Positions 35,001 through 43,684 of a stretch of 64,000 nucleotides of DNA are shown piece by piece; within the stretch, counting starts at the first letter, position 1, and each line of letters begins with the position of its first letter. Location of the stretch: positions 1,364,001 to 1,428,000 of the forward strand of contig NZ_CAKASL010000001.1 in the NCBI RefSeq assembly GCF_916858655.1. The letters run 5' to 3'. The notes under the pieces were generated by a model that was not told where the DNA came from, ran no database searches, and worked only from the letters and a program-made list of their open reading frames with translations. The position numbers and the translations under genes are program-made. Source of the DNA: Aeromicrobium sp. Leaf350 (GTDB lineage: Bacteria; Actinomycetota; Actinomycetes; Propionibacteriales; Nocardioidaceae).

Positions 35001-37701
35001 GGAAGCTCGCCTGCAGAGGGTCACCGCGAAGTACGCCGACGCCATCTACGTCGCCGCCGCAGACCTCCTCGGTGACGACGTCGTCGCTGGCATTGAAACC
35101 CAGGCCGAGGTCCTCGTTCCCGGCCTGGTCGACGAGCCGGCCTGGCCATCGTTGCGCTCCCACCTGGTGCTGCTCCAGGCGCAGGGCGCCGACGCGATCG
35201 GCAAGCTCGCCGACGCCGTCGCGGCGCGTGACATCGAGTCGGCCGACGACCGCGCTGCGGTGCTGGACTGGCGCCTCGACTCCACGGGCCGGCGCGGCGC
35301 CGAGCCGGGGCCGCTGCCGTGGCTGCCGGCCGTCCCTGCTCGGCTCGCGGAGGACACCTCTTGGGGCACGTACCTCGGATCACTCGCCGATGAGATCCAG
35401 AAGGTCGCGGTCGAGGTGCACGCTGCCACCACCGAGGCGGACTCCCCGGCCTGGGCGCGTCACGCCCGCCTCTCGCCCACCACGGCGATCGCCGGCGACA
35501 TCGCTGTCTGGCGGGCCGCCACCGGCGTCGACGAGGCCGACCGGCGTCCGACCGGCCCGCGTCAGATGCAGAAGTCAGCGGTCCTCTATCAGCGCGAGCT
35601 CGACACGCGCTTGGACGCAGGTCGCCGTCCGGCGATGGACGAGTGGGGCCCGGCGATCCATGCCCTGCACCCGCGTTCGGACTCCTTCACTCCCCTGCTC
35701 GCTGAGCGCCTGGCCGCGATCAACCGGTCCGGCGTCAACGCCGCCGACCTGCTGGGCTGCGTGGCCGCGGAAGGTCCGTTGCCCGACGAGCACGTGGCCG
35801 CAGCGCTGTGGTGGCGCATCGCCCGGCACTTGTCGCCGGCGGTCGCGGCCGAGCAGAACTCCGGCGACGGCCGGGTGGCTCCCGACTGGGCCGATCTCCT
35901 GCACGAGCACCTCGGCGTCGAAGAGGCGTCCAACGTGACGTCGTCGCCGTGGTGGCCGACGCTGGTGGCCACGGTCGACCAGGCGCACGAGCGTGGGTGG
36001 CCGGTCGAGCAGCTGCTCGACTTCGCCAAGACCAGCGACGTCGAGGACCTCGACCTGGCCCAGGCGATGATCTGGCGCATCGCCCTCGTAACGGACCCGC
36101 CGCCGGAGCACGACTACGACGTCCCCGAGGAGAACCTGCCGCCCGAGGACCTCCATGAGCTGGACCCGCTCGAGTTCGACCACGACCACGACCACGACCA
36201 CGACTACGAGCTCGAGGTCGACGTCGACGTCGACGAGCTGGACGCTGCGGCGCACGACCGCGAGCTCCTGGAGCCGGCCGGAGCGACTGGGTCGGGTCTG
36301 GACCGGATGATCGACCGGGCGTGGGAGCTGCAGGCCTCCCCCGTCCCGGTCCAGCGCATCAACGCCGTCAACGCCGCCGCCGCGGACTACTTCGAGAGCC
36401 AGTTCTCCGGCTCGTGGGCTCAGCTGCACGTGCACGAACGACTCGGTGTCGACCTGGCCGGCGACGAGCGATTCCGCCCCGGCTACGCCCCGGCCGGCTG
36501 GACCAACCTGGTCGACCACCTGCGCGGCCGCGGCTTCACCGCCAGTGAGATGCTCGCCGCCGGCGTCGCCAAGGAAGCCTCCAACGGGCGCGTGATCGAC
36601 CGACTCCGCGACCGCGCCGTCCTACCCGTCATCACCGACGGACGGGTCATCGGGTTCGTCGGCCGACGCAACCCCGACGCCACCGACGACCTCGCCGGAC
36701 CGAAGTACCTCAACTCCCCCGACACCGTGGTGTTCCACAAGGGTGCCCAGCTCTATGGAATCGCCGACGATCACGTGGCCCACGGAGCGGCGCCGGTGCT
36801 CGTCGAGGGACCCTTCGACGCGATCGCCGTCACGATCGCCTCCGGTGGCGCGTTCGTCGGAGTCGCGCCGCTCGGCACGTCGACGACCGAGGAGCAGGCC
36901 GCCCAGCTCGCCGGCCTGCACGCCACCCCGTTGGTGGCCACCGACGGCGACCTTGCCGGGCGGATCGCCGCCGAGCGCGACCTGTGGCTGCTCGCCCCGC
37001 ACCTGGTCACGCCACGGGTCGTGCCCATGCCGGTCGGAGCCGATCCGGCCAGTCTGCTCGAGCAGCGTGGTCCGGCCCAGCTGGTGGCGCTTCTGCAGCA
37101 GCACCGCGACCTCGCCGCACTTTTGGTCGACGAACGCCTCATCAACCTGTCCGACCCGAGACAACGGAGCACCCAGGCAGCCGAGGTCATCGCCGTCATG
37201 GCACCCGAGCAATGGGAAGGGCTCATCGCCACCACCGCTTCAGCTGGAGCGCTGGACGCTGACCAGTTGCGCACCGACGTCGCCTCCGCGGCGCGCGCTT
37301 TCAACGGGGACCAGCAGCATTACTGCACCGAGAAGCTCGGCAACATCCCTCATGTTCGTCAGCGGCTTGAGGGCCATCAGAAGGCACGCCCGGCCGACCG
37401 TTGGGCCGCGCTCGGTCGCTCCCTCGACGGCCGACTGACCACCGGCAAAGACTGGCCGGCAACCGCGACCATGCTGCAGCAGCTCCACGAGCGGGGCATC
37501 GACGTCGAGAAGGTCGCACGACTGGCAGTCACAGCTCGGCCGCTCGGCCCGGACCCCTCACGCGACCTTCGGTACCGCCTCGCCGAGCATCTCGATAGCT
37601 CGCCGATCACAAGCCCAGCGGTTCCGCGCACGGCGCCCGCCCTCCGTGCGGAGGATATTCGCGGTCCGCGCCAGCGGCCCGGTCGAGTACCGCGCCGATG
37701 A
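32023..37701 (+). CDS. traA: TraA: MobF relaxase, helicase and TOPRIM primase in one protein
   Basis: A protein of about 1,892 residues. Residues 1-400 are a TrwC/TraI-type (MobF) relaxase: N-terminal 'MSIHKLTAGSGYDYLTRQVA' with the nicking tyrosine region and a histidine cluster at His270/His272 (DPDLHTHV). Residues 590-1000 are a superfamily 1 helicase with Walker A AAGTGKTT (Lys610) and Walker B VIDEAG (Asp680, Glu681). A linker follows, with an Asp/His-rich run near residue 1386. Residues 1430-1700 look like a DnaG-type primase core: 'DRAVLPVITDGRVIGFVGRR', 'PKYLNSPDT', and a TOPRIM with Glu1595 (VEGPFDA) and TDGD at 1640-1643. The start is one of three nearby ATGs (32014, 32023, 32029) without a clear ribosome binding site. 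It would nick oriT, unwind the strand and perhaps prime it in the recipient. Confidence 0.92.
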   Translation: MTMSIHKLTAGSGYDYLTRQVAAMDATEKGHTSLATYYTDHGETPGQWMGSGMAGIDGLDAGDPVTAEQMKALFGYGFHPLADSRIAQLTDSASTAAIRRARQLGTPFKVYEADVPPYRIEVARRLEDLNVAEGRPREAVVSLEERARMRTEVAREYFVREHGREPVDARELASAVALYSRPKTTAVAGYDLTFSPVKSVSALWAIADPSTSAAIERAHNAAVKDALAFIEREALYTRTGTNGVEQVDVRGLVATAFTHRDSRAGDPDLHTHVAIANKVQTAKDGKWLAIDGRLMFQATVAASETYNTALERHLESSLGVRFEDRENIDRRKRPVREIVGVDARLNERWSTRRQSIEERRDVLVAKFHADHGRPPTAVEAVQLAQQATLETRDAKHEPRSMPEQRAQWAEQAAGVLGVRGLEQMVTTALRPAPLSAQAAADRRVDAARIERVAGRVVEGVQDRRSTWNRWNLLSEAQRHVRRSDVRADQVQHLVNLVVDQAIAICQPLGVVDESVTEPEQLQRRDGASVYTVVGAELYTSPRILAAEQRIVEAAGVRDRHRVAPVDVDLALLESAATGVELNSGQAAMVRGMATSGARVQLGIAAAGTGKTTAMRVLTRAWEGPGGNVIGLAPSAAAAAALREQTGTTTDTLAKLVDSLQRGTGGALVDQIGAGTLVVIDEAGMADTLSLDTAITAVLERGASVRLIGDDQQLAAIGAGGVLRDIGDRHGALRLAELMRFSDPAEGAATLALREGLPEAFGYYFDTKRVHVGDVATLTDEIFTAWRSDRADGKDAVMLAPTRDLVAELNARARAARLGDTGAVPDRELRLADGNSASVGDVVLTRNNDRRLRISATDWVKNGDRWRVDEVRGTALSVRHVETGLRVLLPANYVAEHTELGYASTVHTAQGISADTMHGLVTGDQTRQQLYTMMSRGRHENHAYVVVASDGDAHGLIRPEALRPPTAGDVLTQVLARDESPLSATTLLAQANAPEARLQRVTAKYADAIYVAAADLLGDDVVAGIETQAEVLVPGLVDEPAWPSLRSHLVLLQAQGADAIGKLADAVAARDIESADDRAAVLDWRLDSTGRRGAEPGPLPWLPAVPARLAEDTSWGTYLGSLADEIQKVAVEVHAATTEADSPAWARHARLSPTTAIAGDIAVWRAATGVDEADRRPTGPRQMQKSAVLYQRELDTRLDAGRRPAMDEWGPAIHALHPRSDSFTPLLAERLAAINRSGVNAADLLGCVAAEGPLPDEHVAAALWWRIARHLSPAVAAEQNSGDGRVAPDWADLLHEHLGVEEASNVTSSPWWPTLVATVDQAHERGWPVEQLLDFAKTSDVEDLDLAQAMIWRIALVTDPPPEHDYDVPEENLPPEDLHELDPLEFDHDHDHDHDYELEVDVDVDELDAAAHDRELLEPAGATGSGLDRMIDRAWELQASPVPVQRINAVNAAAADYFESQFSGSWAQLHVHERLGVDLAGDERFRPGYAPAGWTNLVDHLRGRGFTASEMLAAGVAKEASNGRVIDRLRDRAVLPVITDGRVIGFVGRRNPDATDDLAGPKYLNSPDTVVFHKGAQLYGIADDHVAHGAAPVLVEGPFDAIAVTIASGGAFVGVAPLGTSTTEEQAAQLAGLHATPLVATDGDLAGRIAAERDLWLLAPHLVTPRVVPMPVGADPASLLEQRGPAQLVALLQQHRDLAALLVDERLINLSDPRQRSTQAAEVIAVMAPEQWEGLIATTASAGALDADQLRTDVASAARAFNGDQQHYCTEKLGNIPHVRQRLEGHQKARPADRWAALGRSLDGRLTTGKDWPATATMLQQLHERGIDVEKVARLAVTARPLGPDPSRDLRYRLAEHLDSSPITSPAVPRTAPALRAEDIRGPRQRPGRVPRR
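36178..36207 (+). repeat. hexanucleotide repeat GACCAC inside traA
   Basis: Four tandem GACCAC units followed by GACTAC encode an alternating Asp-His run in the linker between the helicase and primase parts of TraA. A second short run (GTCGAC repeats, about 36216-36234) follows. Such runs can change length by slippage in steps that keep the frame. Confidence 0.7.
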
Positions 37702-37718
37702 GCCGCACCGGAGTTTAG

Positions 37719-40700
37719 TTAGCGACGACCTCGGGCAGCGATCATCGTCGCTTCGTGTTTGTCGGGCTTGTCGAGGTACCGAGCCCAGTGAAGCAGCAGG
37801 TAGGCGCCGGCCGAGTCATTGAACTCGTTGGCCACAAGTTCGTGCATGAACTTCAGAACGTCCTGCAACGGATCTACGGCCTTGAGGTGCGTCGCGGACA
37901 CGCGGATCGCCCGAATAACTAGCGGGAGTAGTTCAGGAGTCATCCACGGTCTCGCGATGACCGTGCCGACTAGACGGGCAAGGTTGCGGCCTCTGCCTTC
38001 CGGCGTGGTCTCAAGACGACCGAAGCCGACGCCGGCAGCCGAGATCCAGCCCGCGAGCGCCGACTCGGAGCGCTCCGCGTTCTTTTCAGTGCCGCGGTGG
38101 AAGAACTCAAGTACGGGCTCTTTAGCCATCCAAGTGTCGGGAAGAGTCAAAGCGTTCGCGGCGCCTCCCGGATTCCAGTCGTCCATCGATGCGGCGAGGT
38201 CGAACACGTCTGGCTCGAACTCGAGCGCGACGTGGAAGTCACTGACAAGGCACGACTTCGCCGCAAGGGATTCGTCAGAATCGAGAACGCCTGCCTCCTG
38301 GGAAGCAACAACGAGATCGACCGTCGAGAAGGCCAGACAACCCTTCTGACGGGCGATGCTGGCGAGGACCAAGTCGTCGCACCAGAAGGCAAGCTCGTGG
38401 CTGATGGCGTAGTCGACTGCGCTCAGCCACGCTCCGTCCATATCGAGGTCCTCGAAGTTCGCCACGCGCCACTCGCGACGTTGAGTGCGCGTCAACAGTT
38501 CGACGAGATCGGTCGCCCGTGTCGCCCGAGCCTCCGCGACCTCGATAGGAAGTTCGTAAACCCGCGGATGCTCCTGTCCCACATCCCAGGTCACGCCAGC
38601 TGTCGACCGTGACGCCAGCGAACGCTGGGCCAGGCGAGCATCGCGAAATGCGGCAGCCGTGGTCTCAATCCTGGCAAAACCCGCCAGAAGCGTGTCGCGC
38701 GTGCCGGCCGGCATCGCGCATAGCGATACGGCTGCCGTGGTGTCGAGCACGACGGGACCGGCTCCCACCTCAGCGAGCCGCTCCTCGGCGGTGTCGCGAG
38801 TCGTGCCAGCCGGATTGCTGAAGACGAGTCCTGATGCTCGATTGATGACGATCTCGGCGTAGGACTTTCCGGAGACTTCGGACGCCAGTCCAACGGGAAG
38901 CTGGGCTGTCGTGATCTTCTCGTGAAGGTCCTCGAGCATCGGGTCCGGTGGGCCCTGCATCAACTCCTCGATGCCACGCAACGGGTTCTCAGGATCGATC
39001 GACACTTCGCGTAGCACCGGGCTGTCCGGGAACCGTCCAACGTACTCCTGAGTCAGTTCGCGCAGACGCGCCACATGACTGCTGTTCTCGTCCTGACCGC
39101 TGTCCTCGTCCAGGGCCGCGCTCGACCGACCAAACATCAGAACGGTCAGGAACACGCCCGCGACTTCCTCGTCGTCGCGCCATCTATTGAGCTCGTCAAG
39201 CGCGCGAGGTAGGAAGTGCGGGCTGAGGTCAGCTTCAGAGAGCAGCCGGATCCAGTTCTTCGCCTCGTCAGCAGTTCGAGGCCGGATGGGGCGCCCATTT
39301 CGATTCAGAGCGTCGAAGGCGGCGGCGGGTTCGCCGCGCAGACCCAAGCAGTTAACCAAGGCCCACCGTGCATCGTCGTTGTCGGGAGCCAGCGCCGTCA
39401 TGCGGCGCGCAACGTCGAGCCGTTCGTTGTCGCGCCCGAGTGCGTCGAGGGCACGAAATTCGATCGCGCGGCACTCGAACTCGCCGGACCACTCGGAACC
39501 CGCCATGGTGTAAGCCCGTCGGCACGCGTCCACCGCGGCGTCATAGTCACCCGCATAGGCGTACCGATCCGCGCTCATTTTCATGAGAAGAGCGTGATCC
39601 CAGCGCGCCGCGGCTTCCTCCAATACATTCGCGGCGTCCGCGTACGTTCCCAGCGACGAGAGCTCCTGCGCGAGTAGCACGGCGATCTGTTCGAACTTGT
39701 GCGCATTTGCCCGCAGCTTCGTCAATCGCTGCCCAGGCGTCGTGGCCATTGCGTCGTGAATCGCCCGGATCTCAACCACCTGCTCTTCGAACTCGACCCC
39801 GAGCACATCAATGTTCGGCAGCGTTAAGCCCAGCGGAGCAAGGGAGCGGGCAACTTGCAGTTGCGCGCGAGTGTCTTCAGCGAGATCCCATGCGGACAGC
39901 CAGTGAGACTCCGCTTCAGCCGCACTCTCGGAGTGGGCCGCGAGATGCCCGGCCACAAACTCCTTCATGAAGGGGTCGGCGATGTCAGCGAGCAACCCGG
40001 TCGCTTCCGTGACTCGGCCCGTCATGGCTGCTAGAACAGCCGCCTCTTGACGGACACGCAGATCACTGGCCTCCGCCTGTGTTGCTTCGCCAGCGTCGCC
40101 AGATTGTGTCAGCTCCCATGTCCGGTTCATGTCCCCCGAGAGCACCGAAGACTTGATCGCGACAACGACGGCCTCGCTGCTATCGCCACCCCACTGCCGC
40201 CGAGTGTCGCGTGCCTGCAGCGCTAGCTCGAGGGCACGGGCAAAGTCCGCCTGACGGCTAACTGTTCGTCCGCGATAGCCGCGCGACAAGAGCAACTCCG
40301 CCAGGAGCAACTTGTTTCCGCTCGCCTCGGGTAGTTCGGCGCAGATTTCTTGAAGCAACGAGATGGCTAGACCGTGCGCTCCCTGGCCTTGAGCGGCATG
40401 CGCTCTAAGTGTCGACCGCAAGGCCGCATCGTTGCGAGACTTCGCATCCCAGTCTGAAAGAAGGCTCTCCGCGTCGGACCAACGACCTGACCTCAGAGCT
40501 CGGATTGCTTCACCCAGAGGGTGTGTCGACGAGACCCCACCGAGCAGCTCTTCGGCTTCGGCTGGCCGCGCGTGCGTGTCGTCGATCATCAAGGCCGCGC
40601 GTGCTAACCAGTAGTCAGTTTCCGCCACTCCGAGGTCGACACCCCGCCGGATGAAGAACACGGCGGTCTCGGTGCGGCCGTAATTACTGGCGACCAGGCC

Positions 40701-41390
40701 GAGCCAACACCAGCCCACGCCAGGCGCCTTCTGAAGTTCTGTCGGGGCTTGCGTGCGCCATGCATCGAGCGTTCCACCTCGATCGTGCGAGAGGACGAGG
40801 TGATGAACCAGCGACTGCACCTGTGGCCACTCGCCGACCAGGACGGTGGCCTCCTCAGCCCGCCATTGCTGCAGACGTACCAGATCTTCCCCGAAAACTT
40901 GGGACGGACCCAGCTGCTCCATCATCCGCTCGAACCCGGCTTCGATCCTCTCGTTCGTCCCCTGAGACGTTGCGGTCACGAGCTGCTGCGTTCGCGAAGC
41001 GGCGGCGGCCGTTGCCTGCTGAGGGCTGATTGCGAGAAGGAATTGTTCGCATGCGATCTCGAGCACGGTGACCGCGTCCTGGACCCGCGAATCATCAGAA
41101 CCGGTCAACTCCTGCGCGAGAAGTCGCACGCCATCGACGAGCGCCTGCGACTCTCCGCTCATCAGGTATCTCTGTACGCCGGCATCGGCCAACCAGGCAC
41201 GGATGATGCGCGGATCGATGTCGATGCTTCGAGCCCTAGCGAGTTTCGATGTCCGGCGAGCAATACGTCGCCGTTGTGACTTGCTTTCTAGGAGCGCTTT
41301 GAACTTTGTGGCAGCCGCCCCTCCCGTGAGTTCCGCGAGGAAGCCGAGCGCGACTGACACTCCTGCGTCTATCACGATGGCGACCTCCAT
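37719..41390 (-). CDS. large TPR-repeat protein with C-terminal PIN-like nuclease domain
   Basis: A 1,223-residue protein. The N-terminus (about 1-160) is helical with a hydrophobic start (GVSVALGFLAELTGGAAATK) and a basic stretch (SKSQRRRIARRTSKLARAR). From about 180 to 800 it is a chain of TPR-like helical pairs, for example 'GTYADAANVLEEAAARWDHA' and 'AGDYDAAVDACRRAYTMAGS'. From about 880 a PIN-type fold is readable: Asp883 in 'VVLDTTAAVSL' and the paired Asp1005/Asp1006 in 'LAFWCDDLVLASIARQKGCL', then 'FSTVDLV'. About 200 residues follow. It is convergent with traA (17 bp between stops) and visibly less GC-rich than its neighbours, so it looks like cargo. A GTG at 41375 with GGAGG 8 nt upstream is a better start than ATG 41390. 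Not a protein I recognise by name; a sensor-plus-nuclease role is inference. Confidence 0.85.
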   Translation of the reverse strand: MEVAIVIDAGVSVALGFLAELTGGAAATKFKALLESKSQRRRIARRTSKLARARSIDIDPRIIRAWLADAGVQRYLMSGESQALVDGVRLLAQELTGSDDSRVQDAVTVLEIACEQFLLAISPQQATAAAASRTQQLVTATSQGTNERIEAGFERMMEQLGPSQVFGEDLVRLQQWRAEEATVLVGEWPQVQSLVHHLVLSHDRGGTLDAWRTQAPTELQKAPGVGWCWLGLVASNYGRTETAVFFIRRGVDLGVAETDYWLARAALMIDDTHARPAEAEELLGGVSSTHPLGEAIRALRSGRWSDAESLLSDWDAKSRNDAALRSTLRAHAAQGQGAHGLAISLLQEICAELPEASGNKLLLAELLLSRGYRGRTVSRQADFARALELALQARDTRRQWGGDSSEAVVVAIKSSVLSGDMNRTWELTQSGDAGEATQAEASDLRVRQEAAVLAAMTGRVTEATGLLADIADPFMKEFVAGHLAAHSESAAEAESHWLSAWDLAEDTRAQLQVARSLAPLGLTLPNIDVLGVEFEEQVVEIRAIHDAMATTPGQRLTKLRANAHKFEQIAVLLAQELSSLGTYADAANVLEEAAARWDHALLMKMSADRYAYAGDYDAAVDACRRAYTMAGSEWSGEFECRAIEFRALDALGRDNERLDVARRMTALAPDNDDARWALVNCLGLRGEPAAAFDALNRNGRPIRPRTADEAKNWIRLLSEADLSPHFLPRALDELNRWRDDEEVAGVFLTVLMFGRSSAALDEDSGQDENSSHVARLRELTQEYVGRFPDSPVLREVSIDPENPLRGIEELMQGPPDPMLEDLHEKITTAQLPVGLASEVSGKSYAEIVINRASGLVFSNPAGTTRDTAEERLAEVGAGPVVLDTTAAVSLCAMPAGTRDTLLAGFARIETTAAAFRDARLAQRSLASRSTAGVTWDVGQEHPRVYELPIEVAEARATRATDLVELLTRTQRREWRVANFEDLDMDGAWLSAVDYAISHELAFWCDDLVLASIARQKGCLAFSTVDLVVASQEAGVLDSDESLAAKSCLVSDFHVALEFEPDVFDLAASMDDWNPGGAANALTLPDTWMAKEPVLEFFHRGTEKNAERSESALAGWISAAGVGFGRLETTPEGRGRNLARLVGTVIARPWMTPELLPLVIRAIRVSATHLKAVDPLQDVLKFMHELVANEFNDSAGAYLLLHWARYLDKPDKHEATMIAARGRR

Positions 41391-41606
41391 TAGGTCGTTG
41401 GCGGTAGTAGGTCGAGACCGAGATGCTCCAAGTCAGCGTTAACACCCTTACAGATGGTCCCGACAAGTTCGTGAAGCGGCGGACTACCGGACAGACCACG
41501 GCGAGGAATGCTTGGCCGAGGACAGTGGACGCGCCATCAGGAGCTTCGCAGCGCTACAAGACAGTCAAACTGCAGCCAGCCGGTCGAACCTTGCGATCCA
41601 ATACTC
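41391..41606 (-). promoter_or_regulatory. leader region of the TPR-PIN gene
   Basis: A 216-bp gap between the DUF4913-like gene and the TPR-PIN gene, both on the minus strand. No gene is convincing. It is more A+T-rich than the secretion genes and is the likely place for a separate promoter of the TPR-PIN gene, but I cannot assign boxes or a clear terminator. Confidence 0.3.
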
Positions 41607-42251
41607 TCAGTCCAAAAGTTCACCTGTTTCTGGGTCAACCACGCTGAGACGCGGAGCGCTCGGTGCTGACGCTGTTTCATCCGCCTCGACGCGCGAGGTT
41701 CGAACGTCGCCCGCGTAGGCCTCGGTGCGCTTGCGCAGCTCAACGTCCGAGACGTGGTTCAAGTAGCGACTTCGCGAGGGCCATGGGGTGTGCTGGCGCT
41801 CGCAATGGGACTGCATTCTTGCGCGCATTCGCTCGAGAAACGCTGGAAATGTATACCGGTGCCACTCCTCGATGAGATCGCTGCTGAGCGCTTCATGGAC
41901 CCGGTGTCGCTGGTCGGCCAACACTGCGAGCTCGTGAATCAGGTGAGGGTGGCGAGGCCAGCACGCTGGGATGATCCCGGTCGGGTCGAAGACGTACTCA
42001 TGGTTGATCCACGCCGCGACGCGGTCCAGCCACTTCCAAAGGTCGATGCGCAGGACGGGGTCGGCGCATGTCGCAGGCAGCCACGGACGCGGGAGATCTC
42101 TGACGTTCCCCAGCGCGGCGATTTCTTCTGGTCGGCCATTGGCGGCGACGGACAGCTCACGATAGGCAAGCCGTACCCGCGGAGGAGGCTTCGGGAACGG
42201 CCAGACCAAGCGACCGTCTTCGACTGCCGGAACCTCGCGTTCTGTGCTCAT
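41607..42251 (-). CDS. DUF4913-like protein of the conjugation operon
   Basis: A 214-residue protein. The central part matches my recollection of DUF4913, a family common in actinobacterial conjugation loci: 'LRIDLWKWLDRVAAWINHEY' followed by 'GIIPACWPRHPHLIHELAVL' and 'EEWHRYTFPAFLERMRAR'. ATG at 42251 overlaps the stop of the coupling ATPase gene by 4 bp; the longer open frame upstream is the coupling gene out of frame. It is the last gene of the secretion operon. Function unknown. Confidence 0.7.
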   Translation of the reverse strand: MSTEREVPAVEDGRLVWPFPKPPPRVRLAYRELSVAANGRPEEIAALGNVRDLPRPWLPATCADPVLRIDLWKWLDRVAAWINHEYVFDPTGIIPACWPRHPHLIHELAVLADQRHRVHEALSSDLIEEWHRYTFPAFLERMRARMQSHCERQHTPWPSRSRYLNHVSDVELRKRTEAYAGDVRTSRVEADETASAPSAPRLSVVDPETGELLD

Positions 42252-43684
42252 GTGGGCCACCCGCCGAGTCCTCGACGCTGCGACTCCACAAGCGCCGCCG
42301 TGGCGCGCGCGGCGGGGTCGATCCGGTGGTGACGAGCGGACTCGACACGAGTTCGTGCTTCTTCCTGTGCCCGCAGGAGCTCCCGGCCCGGGGCGCCGTC
42401 GATGCAGCGCTGCAGCTTGGCCAGCACGGGTCGGCCGTTCTCGGCGATGATCAGCGCCTGGCGTTGCTCGAGCTGGCGGATCTCGGCGCCGGTCAGAATG
42501 GGGATTTCGTCGCTGCTGCTCGAGCGGCCGGCCATTGCCCCGCTCTGCCAGTTGAACCGGGTCACCCGGACGGGGCCGAGCATGTCGGAGACCTCCTGGT
42601 TGAAGGAGACGTCCTTGGAGCCACCGAACAGGGCTAGGACGTTTGTCAGGCCGAAGAGGGCTCGGGCTTCCTGCTCGCCGAAGATTGCCGCCAGCTGTCG
42701 CCACGTCTGGGCGGCGTAGATGAAGGACAGGCCGAGCGCGCGCTCGTTGGCCATGCGGGTGCGCAGGGTCGGTAGCGGTGCGGTCGAGGGGAGCTCATCG
42801 AGCACCGCCGCCATCGGCGGGCACAACCGCCCGTGAGGTGACTTGTTGGCGAGCTCGAGGGCGGTGTCCAAGACGTGTTCGGCCACGGCCGTCATTAACG
42901 GTGACGCCGACGCGTAGGGGTCTTCTCGGCCGAGGAGGTAGATCGTGCCGCCGCGGGCGATGATGTCGAGGACGTCGGTGGCACGTCTCCCCCGTCCGGG
43001 GACGCACCGTCGCCGGATGTCGCCCTGGAAGAACAGCGACATCGCCTGCTGGATGGTCGTGGCGGTGTTGCCGGCGGTCCGGTCGTCACCACGCAGTGCC
43101 CCTAGCAGGAGCCCGTGCCAGAACGGTGCGGCGTGGGGGTGATCGCGCAGGATTTCTTCGGGTTCGGTCGCGGCGCGGGGGTTGGCGACCCACTCCAGGA
43201 CGTCGTCGAGGCCGCGGCCGCTGAGAGCGGCGGCGTGGAAGAACGCCTGGATGACCTTGGACGCCTCGGCGGCGTAGAACCGTGCCGCGTCGTCGGTGTG
43301 CGAGGAGCCCTTGACGGTGCCGGCGGTGAACGCCTTCGCTCGCCGTTCGGCGAGCATCGGGTCGACGCACCCGGCGACCGGGTCGAAGACGAACTCCGGC
43401 AGACCGGGCGCGAGACCGAACGGATCCAGCACCACGCACGGCCGGTCGTCGACCGAGCGGGCGTCGATCGTCAGCAGCAGGTCCTCGACCTTGGTCAGCG
43501 TCACCAGGGCGGCGCCGGGCGCGCCGAGCAACGCCGGCACGAGCACGTCGAGCGTCTTGCCCGAACCCTGAGGGCCGATGACTCCGGTGGTGCGGTCCCA
43601 CGGCACCCACAGCTCCTTGCCCGTGCGTGGCTCGTGGGCCTTGCCGAGCTTCCAGCCGACCTGTGTCGGGTCGAACGTCTTCAT
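42248..43684 (-). CDS. VirD4/TraD-type coupling protein, ATPase part
   Basis: A 478-residue soluble ATPase of the coupling-protein family (T4CP). Walker A is GPQGSGKT (residues 37-44), Walker B 'MAAVLDELPSTAPLPTL', and 'ERALGLSFIYAAQTWRQLAA' is the TraM-recognition/motif region. The usual N-terminal transmembrane pair is missing: the protein begins 'MKTFDPTQVGWKLGKAHEPR'. The upstream gene, overlapping by 4 bp (ATGA), supplies two membrane helices, so the coupling protein seems to be split into two chains. It would deliver the TraA-DNA complex to the secretion channel. Confidence 0.92.
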   Translation of the reverse strand: MKTFDPTQVGWKLGKAHEPRTGKELWVPWDRTTGVIGPQGSGKTLDVLVPALLGAPGAALVTLTKVEDLLLTIDARSVDDRPCVVLDPFGLAPGLPEFVFDPVAGCVDPMLAERRAKAFTAGTVKGSSHTDDAARFYAAEASKVIQAFFHAAALSGRGLDDVLEWVANPRAATEPEEILRDHPHAAPFWHGLLLGALRGDDRTAGNTATTIQQAMSLFFQGDIRRRCVPGRGRRATDVLDIIARGGTIYLLGREDPYASASPLMTAVAEHVLDTALELANKSPHGRLCPPMAAVLDELPSTAPLPTLRTRMANERALGLSFIYAAQTWRQLAAIFGEQEARALFGLTNVLALFGGSKDVSFNQEVSDMLGPVRVTRFNWQSGAMAGRSSSSDEIPILTGAEIRQLEQRQALIIAENGRPVLAKLQRCIDGAPGRELLRAQEEARTRVESARHHRIDPAARATAALVESQRRGLGGWPT

